29,224 nucleotides of DNA from ZLKRG08 sp046091905 (GTDB taxonomy: Bacteria > Actinomycetota > Actinomycetes > Nanopelagicales > Nanopelagicaceae): the NCBI GenBank assembly GCA_046091905.1, contig JBJTCN010000061.1, forward strand, positions 1-29,224, written 5' to 3'. The notes beneath the pieces were generated by a model. That model was not told where the DNA came from. It saw nothing but the letters and a program-made list of their open reading frames with translations, and ran no database searches. This document shows positions 15,533 to 24,504 of this stretch, one piece after another (positions within the stretch are counted from its first letter, which is position 1; each line of letters opens with the position of its first letter). The position numbers were made by a program, and so were the translations under genes.

Positions 15533-16660
15533 AACTTGGCAATCAATCTCGCCAAATCTGTAAGGAATATGTTCGTAAGTTGGTGCGCTCCAGATAACTA
15601 AATCCGCCCTGGCACCTACCTGTAAATGGCCGATATCAGTACGTTTTAGCGCGGCCGCGCCACCCATAGTGGCGGCATAGAGCGCTTGGGCTGGAGTAAA
15701 ACCCATCTCTCTAATTGCAAGTGACATTACTACTGGCATTGAAGTTAAATATGAAGAACCTGGATTGCAATCAGTTGCTAAGGCGACTTTAGCACCCAGC
15801 TCAAAAAACAGTTTTGAATTAGGGTAATTAGATTTAGTAAAAAATTCTGCACCAGGTAAGAAGGTAGTTACTACTTCACTATGTGCCAAAGCTTCAACAG
15901 TTTTCGCTGAAACCACCGTGGCATGATCTACCGAAGCTAATTTTAATTCGATAGCTAATTCAGCGCCGCCAGTATTTCCCAATTGATTTCCATGAATGCG
16001 ACCAAGCAACCCTTTTGCAATTCCTGCTTTTAAGATTTCTCGCGCTTCATCAACCGAAAATGCACCTTGATCGCAGAAGACATCAATCCACTTAGCATGA
16101 GGTAATACTGCATCCAGCATTTTACCTTTCACTAAATTTACATAACCTTCGCGATTGCTTTCGAATTCAGCTGGAATTACATGTGCGCCAAGAAAAGTGC
16201 TCTCGTCAGTAAAACTTTTTGCAACTTGAAGAATTTTTACTTCACTTTCAATATCTAAGCCATAGCCAGATTTGATCTCCACGGTGGTGGTGCCATGGCT
16301 TTTACATTTACGAAGTACTGATTGGGTGTGAGCTTTTAACTCTTCAAGCGTTGCTGATCTAGTTGCGGTAACAGTTGTTTTAATGCCACCAGTTGCATAC
16401 TTAGTACCAGCCATTCTTGCGACATAATCTTTACCTCTATCTCCAGCAAAGACAGCATGGGTATGCGAATCCACAAAGCCAGGTGTCACCACGCCGCCAG
16501 CTGCATCTATCTCTTTATCTGCCGCCGGTGCAGTTGAATTTGCGCCAACCCAAATTACTTTTCCAGCTTCAATAATTAGCGCGGCGCTATTAATTACGCC
16601 TAAATCTGGATCAGAATTGGTAATTAATTGGCCGATATTACGAATTACAGTGCTACTCAT
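15512..16660 (-). CDS. hutI: Imidazolonepropionase
   Basis: 382 aa amidohydrolase, slightly shorter than the usual about 400. It opens imidazolone-propionate to N-formimino-glutamate, third step of histidine degradation. Metal ligands His66 and His68 lie in VDSHTHAVFAG, with TVEIKSGYGLD, ATDCNPGSSY and a C-terminal beta-sandwich region (VGARADLVIW) as in the family. Start ATG overlaps the hutU stop by one base (TAATG). Last gene of hutHUI. Confidence 0.95.
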   Translation of the reverse strand: MSSTVIRNIGQLITNSDPDLGVINSAALIIEAGKVIWVGANSTAPAADKEIDAAGGVVTPGFVDSHTHAVFAGDRGKDYVARMAGTKYATGGIKTTVTATRSATLEELKAHTQSVLRKCKSHGTTTVEIKSGYGLDIESEVKILQVAKSFTDESTFLGAHVIPAEFESNREGYVNLVKGKMLDAVLPHAKWIDVFCDQGAFSVDEAREILKAGIAKGLLGRIHGNQLGNTGGAELAIELKLASVDHATVVSAKTVEALAHSEVVTTFLPGAEFFTKSNYPNSKLFFELGAKVALATDCNPGSSYLTSMPVVMSLAIREMGFTPAQALYAATMGGAAALKRTDIGHLQVGARADLVIWSAPTYEHIPYRFGEIDCQVLSTGKF

Positions 16661-18309
16661 TAGCCCTCTTGCATCGGAATACGTACATTGCGCTCTTTAG
16701 CTACTTCATCCGCTAATTCATATCCAGCATCAACATGTCGAATCACGCCCATCCCTGGATCATTTGTGAGAACTCGACGTAGTTTCTCTGCTGCAAGAGG
16801 TGTGCCATCTGCGACAGATACTTGTCCAGCGTGAATTGATCTTCCAATTCCAACGCCACCACCATGATGAATAGAAACCCATGAGGCGCCAGAAGCGGTA
16901 TTAACTAAAGCATTTAAAAGTGGCCAATCTGCAATTGCATCTGAACCATCTAACATCGCTTCAGTTTCGCGATAAGGAGAGGCCACCGAACCGCAATCTA
17001 AATGATCGCGCCCAATCACAATTGGTGCAGAGAGTTCTCCCTTAGCAACCATGTCGTTAAAACGTTCGCCAGCTAAATGTCTTTCTCCATAACCCAACCA
17101 ACAAATTCGGGCTGGCAGTCCTTGGAAGGCAACTTTTTCAGAGGCCTTTTTAATCCAACGATGTAATGGTTCGTTATCTGGAAAGAGTTCTAAGACCGCC
17201 TTATCAGTTGCGGCAATATCTTTTTTATCTCCACTTAGCGCAACCCATCTAAATGGCCCCTTACCTTCGCAGAATAATGGGCGAATATATGCAGGTACAA
17301 ATCCTGGGAAATCAAAAGCGCGAGAGTAGCCAGCTAACATCGCTTCACCACGAATGGAATTTCCATAATCAAAAACAGTGGCACCGGCATCTTTAAATCC
17401 AACCATTGCTTCGACTTGTTTAGCCATAGTATCGCGAGAACGCTTGGTAAATCCTTCTGGATCGCGTTTGATTTCGCTCTGCCAATTCTCAACTGAGATT
17501 CCTTCAGGTAAATATGAGAATGGATCATGTGCAGATGTTTGATCAGTGACAATATCAATTGGCACGCCACGTTTTAAGAAATCAGCAAAGATTGTGGCGG
17601 CATTTGCAAGTAAACCGATACTAAACGCACGGCGCTCGGCCTTTGCTTTAGTAGCGATTTCAATGGCCTCTTCAACATTATCGGTCCATGCATCTAAATA
17701 GCGGTGATCTACGCGTCTTTGTAATCTGCTGGCATCAACATCAACACAAATACAAACTCCATCATTCATAGTTACGGCAAGTGGTTGTGCACCACCCATG
17801 CCACCAACACCACCTGTTAACGTAATGGTTCCGGCGAGCGTGCCACCAAAATCTTGATTTGCAACTGCCGCAAAAGTTTCATAAGTACCTTGCAAGATTC
17901 CTTGCGTTCCGATGTAAATCCAAGAACCAGCGGTCATCTGGCCGTACATAGTTAAGCCAGCAGCCTCTAACCTTCTAAATTCTGGCCAATTAGCCCAGTC
18001 GCCAACTAAATTTGAATTAGCAATCAATACGCGCGGTGCCCATTCATGAGTTTGAAAGACTCCAACTGGTCTACCTGATTGCACCAACATGGTCTCATCA
18101 GCTTTTAAAGTTTTTAGCGTTCTAGTTAGCGCATCAAAAGATTTCCAGTCGCGCGCTGCTTTACCGGTACCACCATAAACAACTAAATCTTCTGGTCGCT
18201 CTGCAACTTCAGGATCTAAATTGTTCTGCAACATGCGAAGCGCCGCTTCTTGTTGCCAACCTAGCGCTGATAGCGCGTTGCCTTGAGGAGAATGAATTAC
18301 TCTGCTCAT
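16660..18309 (-). CDS. hutU: Urocanate hydratase
   Basis: 549 aa, usual length. It adds water to urocanate using tightly bound NAD+. Family blocks GGTGKAARDW, MYGQMTAGSWIYIGTQGILQ, TGGVGGMGGAQPLA, DQTSAHDP, ARICWLGYGERHLAG and SIHHGGGVGIGRSIHAGQ are all intact. It overlaps hutH by 4 bp and hutI by 1 bp, so the three are one operon. Confidence 0.97.
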   Translation of the reverse strand: MSRVIHSPQGNALSALGWQQEAALRMLQNNLDPEVAERPEDLVVYGGTGKAARDWKSFDALTRTLKTLKADETMLVQSGRPVGVFQTHEWAPRVLIANSNLVGDWANWPEFRRLEAAGLTMYGQMTAGSWIYIGTQGILQGTYETFAAVANQDFGGTLAGTITLTGGVGGMGGAQPLAVTMNDGVCICVDVDASRLQRRVDHRYLDAWTDNVEEAIEIATKAKAERRAFSIGLLANAATIFADFLKRGVPIDIVTDQTSAHDPFSYLPEGISVENWQSEIKRDPEGFTKRSRDTMAKQVEAMVGFKDAGATVFDYGNSIRGEAMLAGYSRAFDFPGFVPAYIRPLFCEGKGPFRWVALSGDKKDIAATDKAVLELFPDNEPLHRWIKKASEKVAFQGLPARICWLGYGERHLAGERFNDMVAKGELSAPIVIGRDHLDCGSVASPYRETEAMLDGSDAIADWPLLNALVNTASGASWVSIHHGGGVGIGRSIHAGQVSVADGTPLAAEKLRRVLTNDPGMGVIRHVDAGYELADEVAKERNVRIPMQEG

Positions 18310-19847
18310 AACAAGGGACCAACTACTTTCTCTACGGAATTTAGAATTTCATTTGAATTAACCAATGCAACTGAATTTTCAATTTCAGGGGTTAACCAAC
18401 GATCACTGCCTGGACCGGCTACTTTGCTGCGCAGAGTTTTAATTGCGGCTCCGGTGCCAGGTGATGGTAAGAGCGGTGCGCGCAATTCAACCGCGCGCGA
18501 AGCAATCATCAATTCAATGGCAATCACTCTGGCTAGAGCATCTACTGATCTACGTAACTTTCTTGCGGCATGCCATCCCATAGATACGTGATCTTCTTGC
18601 ATAGCGCTAGAAGGAATTGAATCAACCGATGCCGGAACCGCTAAGCGTTTCATCTCTGAGACCAAGCCAGCTTGAGTGTATTGCGCGATCATCATGCCGC
18701 TATCTACGCCTGGATCATCGGCTAAAAATGGGGGTAATCCAAAGGAACGGTGCTCATCAAGAGCGCGGTCACTTCGACGCTCGGACATAGAGGCGGTATC
18801 TGCAATTGCAATTGCTAAAAAGTCTAAAACATATGCAACCGGTGCGCCATGGAAATTGCCATTACTACTAATTTCACCGTTAGTTAAAACAATCGGATTA
18901 TCAATAATTGATTGCAACTCTAGCGCTGCCACATTTGCAGCATGTGCGACGGTGTCACGTGCCGCGCCGGCAACTTGCGGTGCACAACGCAAAGAATAAG
19001 CATCTTGAACGCGACCATCTTCTTTTCCGGAATGAGATTTAACCAATGGGGATTCACTTAATAGTTTTGCAATATTTGCAGCAGATCTACCTTGTCCAAC
19101 TTGTGGTCGTAAATCATGTAGATGTTTTTGAAAAACTTTATCGGTACCAAGGAGCGCTTCAACACTCAAACTTATGGTGATATCTAAAGTCTTGAGTAAA
19201 TTTGTAATGTCTGCTATTGCGAGAATTAACTGACCCAACATGCCATCAGTGCCATTGATTAGCGCTAGACCTTCTTTAGAAGAGAGTTCGACTGGTGAAA
19301 TACCGGCATCTTTTAACGCGCTCGCAGCGTCAACAATTTTGCCATCTTTATTAATTACTTCGCCTTCGCCCATCACCGCAAGTGCACATGCAGAAAGTGG
19401 CGCTAGATCTCCAGAACAACCCAAAGAACCGTATTCGCGAACTACTGGCGTAATACTTGCATTTAATAATGATGCGTATGCTTGCGCGGTTTTGCTTTGT
19501 ACCCCAGATAAGCCGCGACATAAGGTGGCAAGTCTTACCGCCATCATCGCGCGAACAACTTCGGTCTCAACAATTTCACCAGAGCTTGCAGCATGAGATC
19601 TAATTAAAGATTTTTGAAGTTGAGTTCGCTTATCTTCATCAATGAATTTACGAGCTAGCGCACCAAAACCTGTGGAGATTCCGTAAACCGGGATTTCACT
19701 CGCCGCTAATGAATCCACGATCGCCCGCGATTTCTCAATCGCTTCAAAGGCCCCAGCAGAGATCGAAACTTTTGCATGATTTCGCGCGATAGAGATCAGC
19801 GCATCTGGCGTTAAACCATCTGTTCCAATGATGACTTCTGCTGGCAT
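18306..19847 (-). CDS. hutH: Histidine ammonia-lyase
   Basis: 513 aa, usual length. It deaminates histidine to urocanate. The active-site tyrosine is Tyr55 in VYGISTGFG. The triad that cyclises to the MIO electrophile is Cys144-Ser145-Gly146 within YGSLGCSGDLAPLSACAL; many characterised enzymes have Ala at the first position. VQDAYSLRCAPQ and NGNFHGAPVAYVLDF are conserved. ATG start has a strong GGAGG 5 nt upstream (19853-19857). It is the first gene of hutHUI and divergent from hutG, separated by 61 bp. Confidence 0.96.
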   Translation of the reverse strand: MPAEVIIGTDGLTPDALISIARNHAKVSISAGAFEAIEKSRAIVDSLAASEIPVYGISTGFGALARKFIDEDKRTQLQKSLIRSHAASSGEIVETEVVRAMMAVRLATLCRGLSGVQSKTAQAYASLLNASITPVVREYGSLGCSGDLAPLSACALAVMGEGEVINKDGKIVDAASALKDAGISPVELSSKEGLALINGTDGMLGQLILAIADITNLLKTLDITISLSVEALLGTDKVFQKHLHDLRPQVGQGRSAANIAKLLSESPLVKSHSGKEDGRVQDAYSLRCAPQVAGAARDTVAHAANVAALELQSIIDNPIVLTNGEISSNGNFHGAPVAYVLDFLAIAIADTASMSERRSDRALDEHRSFGLPPFLADDPGVDSGMMIAQYTQAGLVSEMKRLAVPASVDSIPSSAMQEDHVSMGWHAARKLRRSVDALARVIAIELMIASRAVELRAPLLPSPGTGAAIKTLRSKVAGPGSDRWLTPEIENSVALVNSNEILNSVEKVVGPLL

Positions 19848-19852
19848 TATTA

Positions 19853-19857
19853 CCTCC
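19853..19857 (-). promoter_or_regulatory. Strong ribosome binding site of hutH
   Basis: GGAGG on the minus strand, 5 nt before the ATG at 19847. Confidence 0.75.
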
Positions 19858-19908
19858 GTCGCAAAAGGCTATCCGAAAAGGTTTCTTCTGTCAGGAGTCA
19901 TGGCATAA

Positions 19909-20784
19909 ATGGTGCTGCATAACGATCCAAATTGGATGCGTGCCGGACATTGGTTTAAAGATGCAGGAACCGGCGACATTGGAATTTTAGGAGTTGGCGC
20001 ATCTAAAAGTGCAATTACTCCCAACAAATCATTTTTAACTCCAGATGCAATTAGGAAGGCCTTGCTTAAATATTCAACTTACTTTGCCGAAGCTAATATT
20101 GATTTAACAGAGAAATTAAGCGCGGTTGATTTTGGAAATGTAGCTGATCCAGATTCGCAAGTTGCCAGTATCGATGCCATCTCTAAAGTAAGTGCCAAAA
20201 CTTTAATCTTGTTAGGTGGCGATAACTCAATAACTTATTCCGGCGTATGCGCACTAGCCAATAAAGTTGATTTTAAGAATGTTGGTCTGATTACTTTAGA
20301 TGCGCATCACGATTTGCGTGATGGTGTTTCTAATGGTTCGCCAATTAAACAACTGTTAGATGCGGGGCTGCCAGGTAAACAAATTGTCCAGATTGGCATT
20401 AATGATTTTGCGAACTCTAAATTTTATGCAGAGCGTGCCAAAGCTGCGGGCATTAAAGCGATTCACCGAAATAAAATTAATGAAGGCACTATAGATTTCA
20501 TTGTGAAAGATGCATTTAATTCACTAACTAATTGCTCCCATATATATCTAGATATCGATATTGATGTCTGCAATCGTGCTGAGGTTCCGGCAGCACCAGC
20601 TTCGATGCCTGGTGGTATCTCTGCAAATGAATTACTAAATTTAGTTTTTAAGATTGCGTTAGATAAACGAGTCAATAACTTTGATATCACTGAGATCGAT
20701 GCATCGATTGATGCAGCAGATAATCGAACCGTTCGCTTAGCTGCGCTATCTATTTTGCGAATTGCTGCCGCGAAAGCGGTTTAA
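19909..20784 (+). CDS. hutG: Formiminoglutamase-like arginase-family hydrolase
   Basis: 291 aa of the arginase/agmatinase/formiminoglutamase family. Metal motif DAHHD (131-135) and the DIDVCNRAEVPA block are present, but the first motif reads GGDN (103-106) instead of the usual GGDH, so one Mn ligand position is Asn106. Beside hutHUI it most likely converts formiminoglutamate to glutamate plus formamide. The absence of hutF supports the one-step route, although the missing gene could be elsewhere. Start ATG 19909 has AGGAG at 19893-19897, 11 nt away, with a two-codon ORF in between; GTG 19912 is an alternative. Confidence 0.85.
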   Translation: MVLHNDPNWMRAGHWFKDAGTGDIGILGVGASKSAITPNKSFLTPDAIRKALLKYSTYFAEANIDLTEKLSAVDFGNVADPDSQVASIDAISKVSAKTLILLGGDNSITYSGVCALANKVDFKNVGLITLDAHHDLRDGVSNGSPIKQLLDAGLPGKQIVQIGINDFANSKFYAERAKAAGIKAIHRNKINEGTIDFIVKDAFNSLTNCSHIYLDIDIDVCNRAEVPAAPASMPGGISANELLNLVFKIALDKRVNNFDITEIDASIDAADNRTVRLAALSILRIAAAKAV

Positions 20785-20795
20785 AATTACGAATT

Positions 20796-20823
20796 TTGAA
20801 TCCTGCCTACTTCCATATAAATT
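20796..20823 (+). promoter_or_regulatory. tRNA-Ser promoter
   Basis: TTGAAT (20796-20801), 16 bp, TAAATT (20818-20823) within an AT-rich stretch. Predicted start about 20830, right at the mature tRNA 5' end. Confidence 0.6.
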
Positions 20824-20830
20824 ACCCCAC

Positions 20831-20913
20831 GGAGGGCTCGCATAGCGGCCGAGTGCACCGGTCTTGAAAACCGGCAAGGGAAACCTTCGTGGGTTCAAAT
20901 CCCACGCCCTCCG
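20831..20913 (+). tRNA. tRNA-Ser (anticodon UGA)
   Basis: 83 nt class II tRNA. Acceptor GGAGGGC (20831-20837) pairs with GCCCTCC (20906-20912), discriminator G at 20913. The anticodon stem CCGGT/ACCGG encloses loop CTTGAAA, anticodon TGA at 20865-20867, reading UCA codons. The long variable arm CAAGGGAAACCTTC and T arm GTGGG/CCCAC around TTCAAAT confirm serine identity. CCA is not encoded. Confidence 0.98.
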
Positions 20914-20924
20914 CTCGTAAAGAG

Positions 20925-20955
20925 AAAAGCGCGTGACTAACTACACGCGCTTTTT
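20925..20955 (+). terminator. Intrinsic terminator after tRNA-Ser
   Basis: Perfect stem AGCGCGTG (20928-20935) with CACGCGCT (20944-20951), loop ACTAACTA. It is flanked by AAA on the left and a T run (20951-20955) on the right, so AAAAGCGCGTG/CACGCGCTTTT also permits function on the opposite strand. Confidence 0.88.
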
Positions 20956-21033
20956 GCTTTTCTCAGATAGCGCGTCGCCTAATTAGAAGAGCAAACTTAG
21001 CCTTGTCCTTATCTCTCACGGAGGCTTCACAAA

Positions 21034-21834
21034 ATGGCAGGAGTTTTCTCCCCTGGTCGCGCCAAAATAGATGCTCGAACACTCCGCACTGATCGTTGGT
21101 GGTTACAACCAACAATTACCGTTGCAGTTCTAGTTGCATTCATTATTTATGCAACATTTAGAGCGTTCGAAGCAAAGTTCTATTTTGCCGAACCGCTGAT
21201 CTCACCTTTTTACTCTCCCTGCTTATCTAGTGATTGCGTAGATGGATCCGCGCTTTTCGGAACACCATTTGGCCACGTGGTGCTACTTGGTTTAGCGATT
21301 TCGCCAGCGTTATTTATTTTGATCTTTCCACTTGGTTTCCGTATGACTTGCTACTACTACCGCAAGGCTTACTACCGTTCATTCTGGCAATCACCACCTG
21401 CATGCGCAGTAGCCGAACCACATAAGTCATATAGCGGTGAAACCAAAGCGCCACTTATTGTACAGAATGGTCATCGTTGGTTCTTTTTAGCAGGGTTAGT
21501 TTTTAACACGATTCTAACTTTAGATGCATTTTTAGCATTCCGCGATGAACATAAAGAGTGGGGCCATATGTCAGTCGGCACCATTGTTTTACTGATTAAC
21601 GCGGCTTTACTTTGGGGTTATTCACTCTCTTGCCACTCATGTCGCCATATTGTTGGTGGCCGATTACGTAACTTCTCAAAACATCCAGTTCGTTACAAGA
21701 TGTGGAATTTTGTTTCAAAGTTAAATGAAAAGCATCAGAACTTTGCTTGGGTATCCCTATTTGGTGTTGCCCTTACTGATTTATATGTCCGCCTCGTTGC
21801 TGCTGGCACGATTACCAACTTTTACTTCTTCTAG
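21034..21834 (+). CDS. sdhC: Succinate dehydrogenase membrane anchor (Sdh1 type)
   Basis: 266 aa with about five membrane segments and several histidines (GHVVLLG, HRWFFLAG, CHSCRHIVGG) able to ligate haem or contact quinone. It does not resemble the short SdhC/SdhD pair of proteobacteria but matches the single longer anchor encoded before sdhA-sdhB in Actinobacteria (mycobacterial Sdh1 type). It should anchor SdhAB and pass electrons to menaquinone. GGAGG (21020-21024) stands 9 nt before the ATG. The sdhA Shine-Dalgarno overlaps its stop codon. Confidence 0.88.
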   Translation: MAGVFSPGRAKIDARTLRTDRWWLQPTITVAVLVAFIIYATFRAFEAKFYFAEPLISPFYSPCLSSDCVDGSALFGTPFGHVVLLGLAISPALFILIFPLGFRMTCYYYRKAYYRSFWQSPPACAVAEPHKSYSGETKAPLIVQNGHRWFFLAGLVFNTILTLDAFLAFRDEHKEWGHMSVGTIVLLINAALLWGYSLSCHSCRHIVGGRLRNFSKHPVRYKMWNFVSKLNEKHQNFAWVSLFGVALTDLYVRLVAAGTITNFYFF

Positions 21835-21847
21835 GAGCTGATCAAAT

Positions 21848-23731
21848 ATGACGCTTCAGAAATTTAAGTATGACGTTGTAATTATTGGCGCAGGCGGTGC
21901 TGGTCTACGTGCTGCAGTCTCTGCGCGTGAAGCAGGTTTAACTGTTGCCATCATCTGTAAATCGCTATTTGGCAAGGCCCATACCGTGATGGCCGAAGGT
22001 GGCGCGGCAGCTGCAATGGGTAACGTAAATGAAAAAGATAATTGGCAGGTTCACTTCCGCGACACCATGCGCGGTGGAAAATTCTTAAATCATTGGCGCA
22101 TGGCTGAGCTGCATGCAAAAGAAGCGCCAGAACGAATTTGGGAGTTGGAGTATTGGGGCGCGTTATTTGATCGCACCAAAGAGGGAAAGATTTCTCAGCG
22201 TAACTTTGGTGGACATGAATATCCACGACTTGCTCACGTTGGTGATCGCACCGGTCTAGAACTTATCCGTACGATGCAACAGCGTATCGTTGCGTTGCAG
22301 CAAGAAGATAAGAAAGAATTTGGCGATTACGAACATCGCATCAAAGTTTTCCAAGAGCTAACCATTACTGAAATTTTTAAAGAGAATGGCAAAGTTGCAG
22401 GTGCCTACGGTTACTGGCGCGAAAGCGGCGAAGAAGTTCTCTTTGAATCTAGCGCTGTCGTTTTAGCAACCGGCGGAATTGGTAAATCATTTAAAGTTAC
22501 CTCAAATTCTTGGGAAGGTACCGGCGACGGTCACGCGCTTGCGCTAAAGGCTGGCGGTCGTTTGAAAGATATGGAATTCGTGCAATTCCATCCAACTGGA
22601 ATGGTTTGGCCGCCATCAGTTCGCGGAATTTTAGTTACCGAATCAGTTCGCGGTGACGGTGGCGTGCTTCGTAATTCAAATGGCGAACGTTTTATGTTTA
22701 ATTACATTCCAGAAGTTTTCAAGAAACAGTATGCCGACAATGAAGCAGAAGCTGATCGTTGGTACACAGATCAAAATAACAATCGCCGTCCGCCAGAACT
22801 TTTACCTCGCGATGAAGTTGCGCGCGCAATTAATAGTGAAGTTAAAGCAGGGCGTGGCACTCCACATGGTGGCGTCTATTTAGATGTTTCTACTCGCTTA
22901 CCAGCCGAAGAGATTAAGCGTCGCTTACCTTCGATGTGGCATCAGTTCTATGAATTAGCAGGCGTAGATATCACTAAGGAGGCAATGGAAGTAGGTCCTA
23001 CTTGCCACTATGTAATGGGTGGCATCGATGTCGATCCAGATACTGCAGCTGCAATCGGAGTTCCTGGTCTATTTGCAGCTGGCGAAGTAGCAGCTGGTCT
23101 ACATGGCTCTAACCGTTTGGGCGGTAATTCATTATCTGATCTCTTGGTATTTGGTCATCGCGCTGGTGATGGCGCTGCAGTTTATGTGAAAGCAAATGGC
23201 GCTAATCCGCCGAGCGAAGCTTCAATCAAGAAGGCGCAAAATTTCATCAGCGCACCATTTGCGAATTCAAATGGCGAAAACCCATACACCATTCATGCTG
23301 AGCTACAACAAACCACCAATGATTTAGTGGGCATTATTCGTACCAAGAATGAATTGGAAGAGTCGGTTACCAAGATTGCAGAGCTGCGTAAACGCACTGC
23401 AAATGCAAAAGCTGAAGGTGGCAAGAACTTCAATCCAGGCTTCCATTTAGCTTTAGATCTAGACAATATGTTGTTGGTATCCGAAGCAATTGCACGTTGT
23501 GCGCTACAACGCGAAGAGTCGCGCGGAGGCCATACTCGTGAAGATTTTCCAAAGATGAATCCAACTTGGCGACAAGTAAATTCAATTACTACTTGGGATG
23601 GCGCATCGATGTCAGTAGTTAAGCAACCACTTCCAGCTATTCCAGCGGAGTTAGCTGAGCTATTCGACAAAGAAGAGTTGAAGAAGTATTTAACCGAAGC
23701 AGAGTTGAACACCTATGGAGGTGCGAAGTGA
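21848..23731 (+). CDS. sdhA: Succinate dehydrogenase flavoprotein subunit
   Basis: 627 aa. FAD motif VVIIGAGGAGLRAAVSARE; His45 in AHTVMAEGG is the covalent FAD attachment residue of the family. QFHPTGMVWP, TESVRGDGG, CHYVMGGIDVD and GSNRLGGNSLSDLLVFG cover the substrate and flavin sites. It oxidises succinate to fumarate on the cytoplasmic face. AGGAG (21833-21837) precedes the ATG by 10 nt. Overlaps sdhB by 4 bp. Confidence 0.97.
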   Translation: MTLQKFKYDVVIIGAGGAGLRAAVSAREAGLTVAIICKSLFGKAHTVMAEGGAAAAMGNVNEKDNWQVHFRDTMRGGKFLNHWRMAELHAKEAPERIWELEYWGALFDRTKEGKISQRNFGGHEYPRLAHVGDRTGLELIRTMQQRIVALQQEDKKEFGDYEHRIKVFQELTITEIFKENGKVAGAYGYWRESGEEVLFESSAVVLATGGIGKSFKVTSNSWEGTGDGHALALKAGGRLKDMEFVQFHPTGMVWPPSVRGILVTESVRGDGGVLRNSNGERFMFNYIPEVFKKQYADNEAEADRWYTDQNNNRRPPELLPRDEVARAINSEVKAGRGTPHGGVYLDVSTRLPAEEIKRRLPSMWHQFYELAGVDITKEAMEVGPTCHYVMGGIDVDPDTAAAIGVPGLFAAGEVAAGLHGSNRLGGNSLSDLLVFGHRAGDGAAVYVKANGANPPSEASIKKAQNFISAPFANSNGENPYTIHAELQQTTNDLVGIIRTKNELEESVTKIAELRKRTANAKAEGGKNFNPGFHLALDLDNMLLVSEAIARCALQREESRGGHTREDFPKMNPTWRQVNSITTWDGASMSVVKQPLPAIPAELAELFDKEELKKYLTEAELNTYGGAK

Positions 23732-24495
23732 GCCGCATTATGAACTTCCGTCTTTGGCGCGGAGATAAGAACGACGGTGGCTTGAAAGATGTACAGGTAG
23801 AAGTCAACGAGGGCGAAGTAGTACTCGATGTAATCCACCGTATCCAAGCAACTCAGATGGGCGACTTAGCAGTTCGTTGGAATTGCAAAGCCGGTAAGTG
23901 CGGATCTTGCTCAATGGAGATCAACGGTAAGCCACGCCTTGCCTGCATGACTCGAATGAGCACCTTTAAAGATGAAGAGGTAGTAACAGTTACTCCACTT
24001 CGCGCATTCCCAGTAATTCGCGATTTAGTTACCGACGTTTCATTTAATTATGAAAAGGCGCGCGAAATACCTTCATTTACCCCACCTGCTGATTCAAAGC
24101 CAGGCGATTTCCGCATGGCGCAAGTTGATGTCGAGCGCTCTCAGGAATTTCGTAAGTGCATTGAGTGCTACATGTGCCAGAACGTCTGCCACGTTATTCG
24201 TGATCACGAAGAGAATAAGAAATCTTTCGCTGGCCCACGTTATTTAATGCGTATGGCAGAGCTAGATATGCACCCACTTGATCAGCGCCGCGATCGTAAA
24301 GATTTGGCGCAAGATGAACATGGTTTGGGCTTCTGCAATATCACTAAGTGCTGCACTGAAGTCTGCCCAGAACACATCAAGATTACGGACAATGCGCTAA
24401 TTCCTTTGAAAGAGCGCGTAGTGGATATGAAATACGACCCAATTCGTTGGTTGGGTTCGAAGATTCTAAAGCGCGAAGACATCAAGCAGAACTAA
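23728..24495 (+). CDS. sdhB: Succinate dehydrogenase iron-sulfur subunit
   Basis: 255 aa. The [2Fe-2S] cluster ligands are Cys53, Cys58, Cys61 and Cys73 (CKAGKCGSCS…C). C-terminal ferredoxin motifs CIECYMCQNVC and CNITKCCTEVCP hold the other two clusters. It carries electrons from SdhA to the membrane anchor. GTG start overlaps the sdhA stop (GTGA). Its stop codon lies within the -10 box of the next transcript. Confidence 0.97.
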   Translation: MSRIMNFRLWRGDKNDGGLKDVQVEVNEGEVVLDVIHRIQATQMGDLAVRWNCKAGKCGSCSMEINGKPRLACMTRMSTFKDEEVVTVTPLRAFPVIRDLVTDVSFNYEKAREIPSFTPPADSKPGDFRMAQVDVERSQEFRKCIECYMCQNVCHVIRDHEENKKSFAGPRYLMRMAELDMHPLDQRRDRKDLAQDEHGLGFCNITKCCTEVCPEHIKITDNALIPLKERVVDMKYDPIRWLGSKILKREDIKQN

Positions 24496-24498
24496 ACT
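24493..24498 (+). promoter_or_regulatory. -10 element of the holin-like/crcB unit, leaderless type
   Basis: TAAACT overlaps the sdhB stop codon and ends 6 nt before ATG 24505. No good -35 is visible. Readthrough from sdh is also possible. Confidence 0.5.
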
Positions 24499-24504
24499 TC
24501 GCTT

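Noticed and set aside
20925..20955. Attachment site for an integrated element at the tRNA-Ser 3' end
   Set aside because: The inverted repeat is a normal terminator; no integrase gene and no repeat of the tRNA 3' end elsewhere in the window were noticed.
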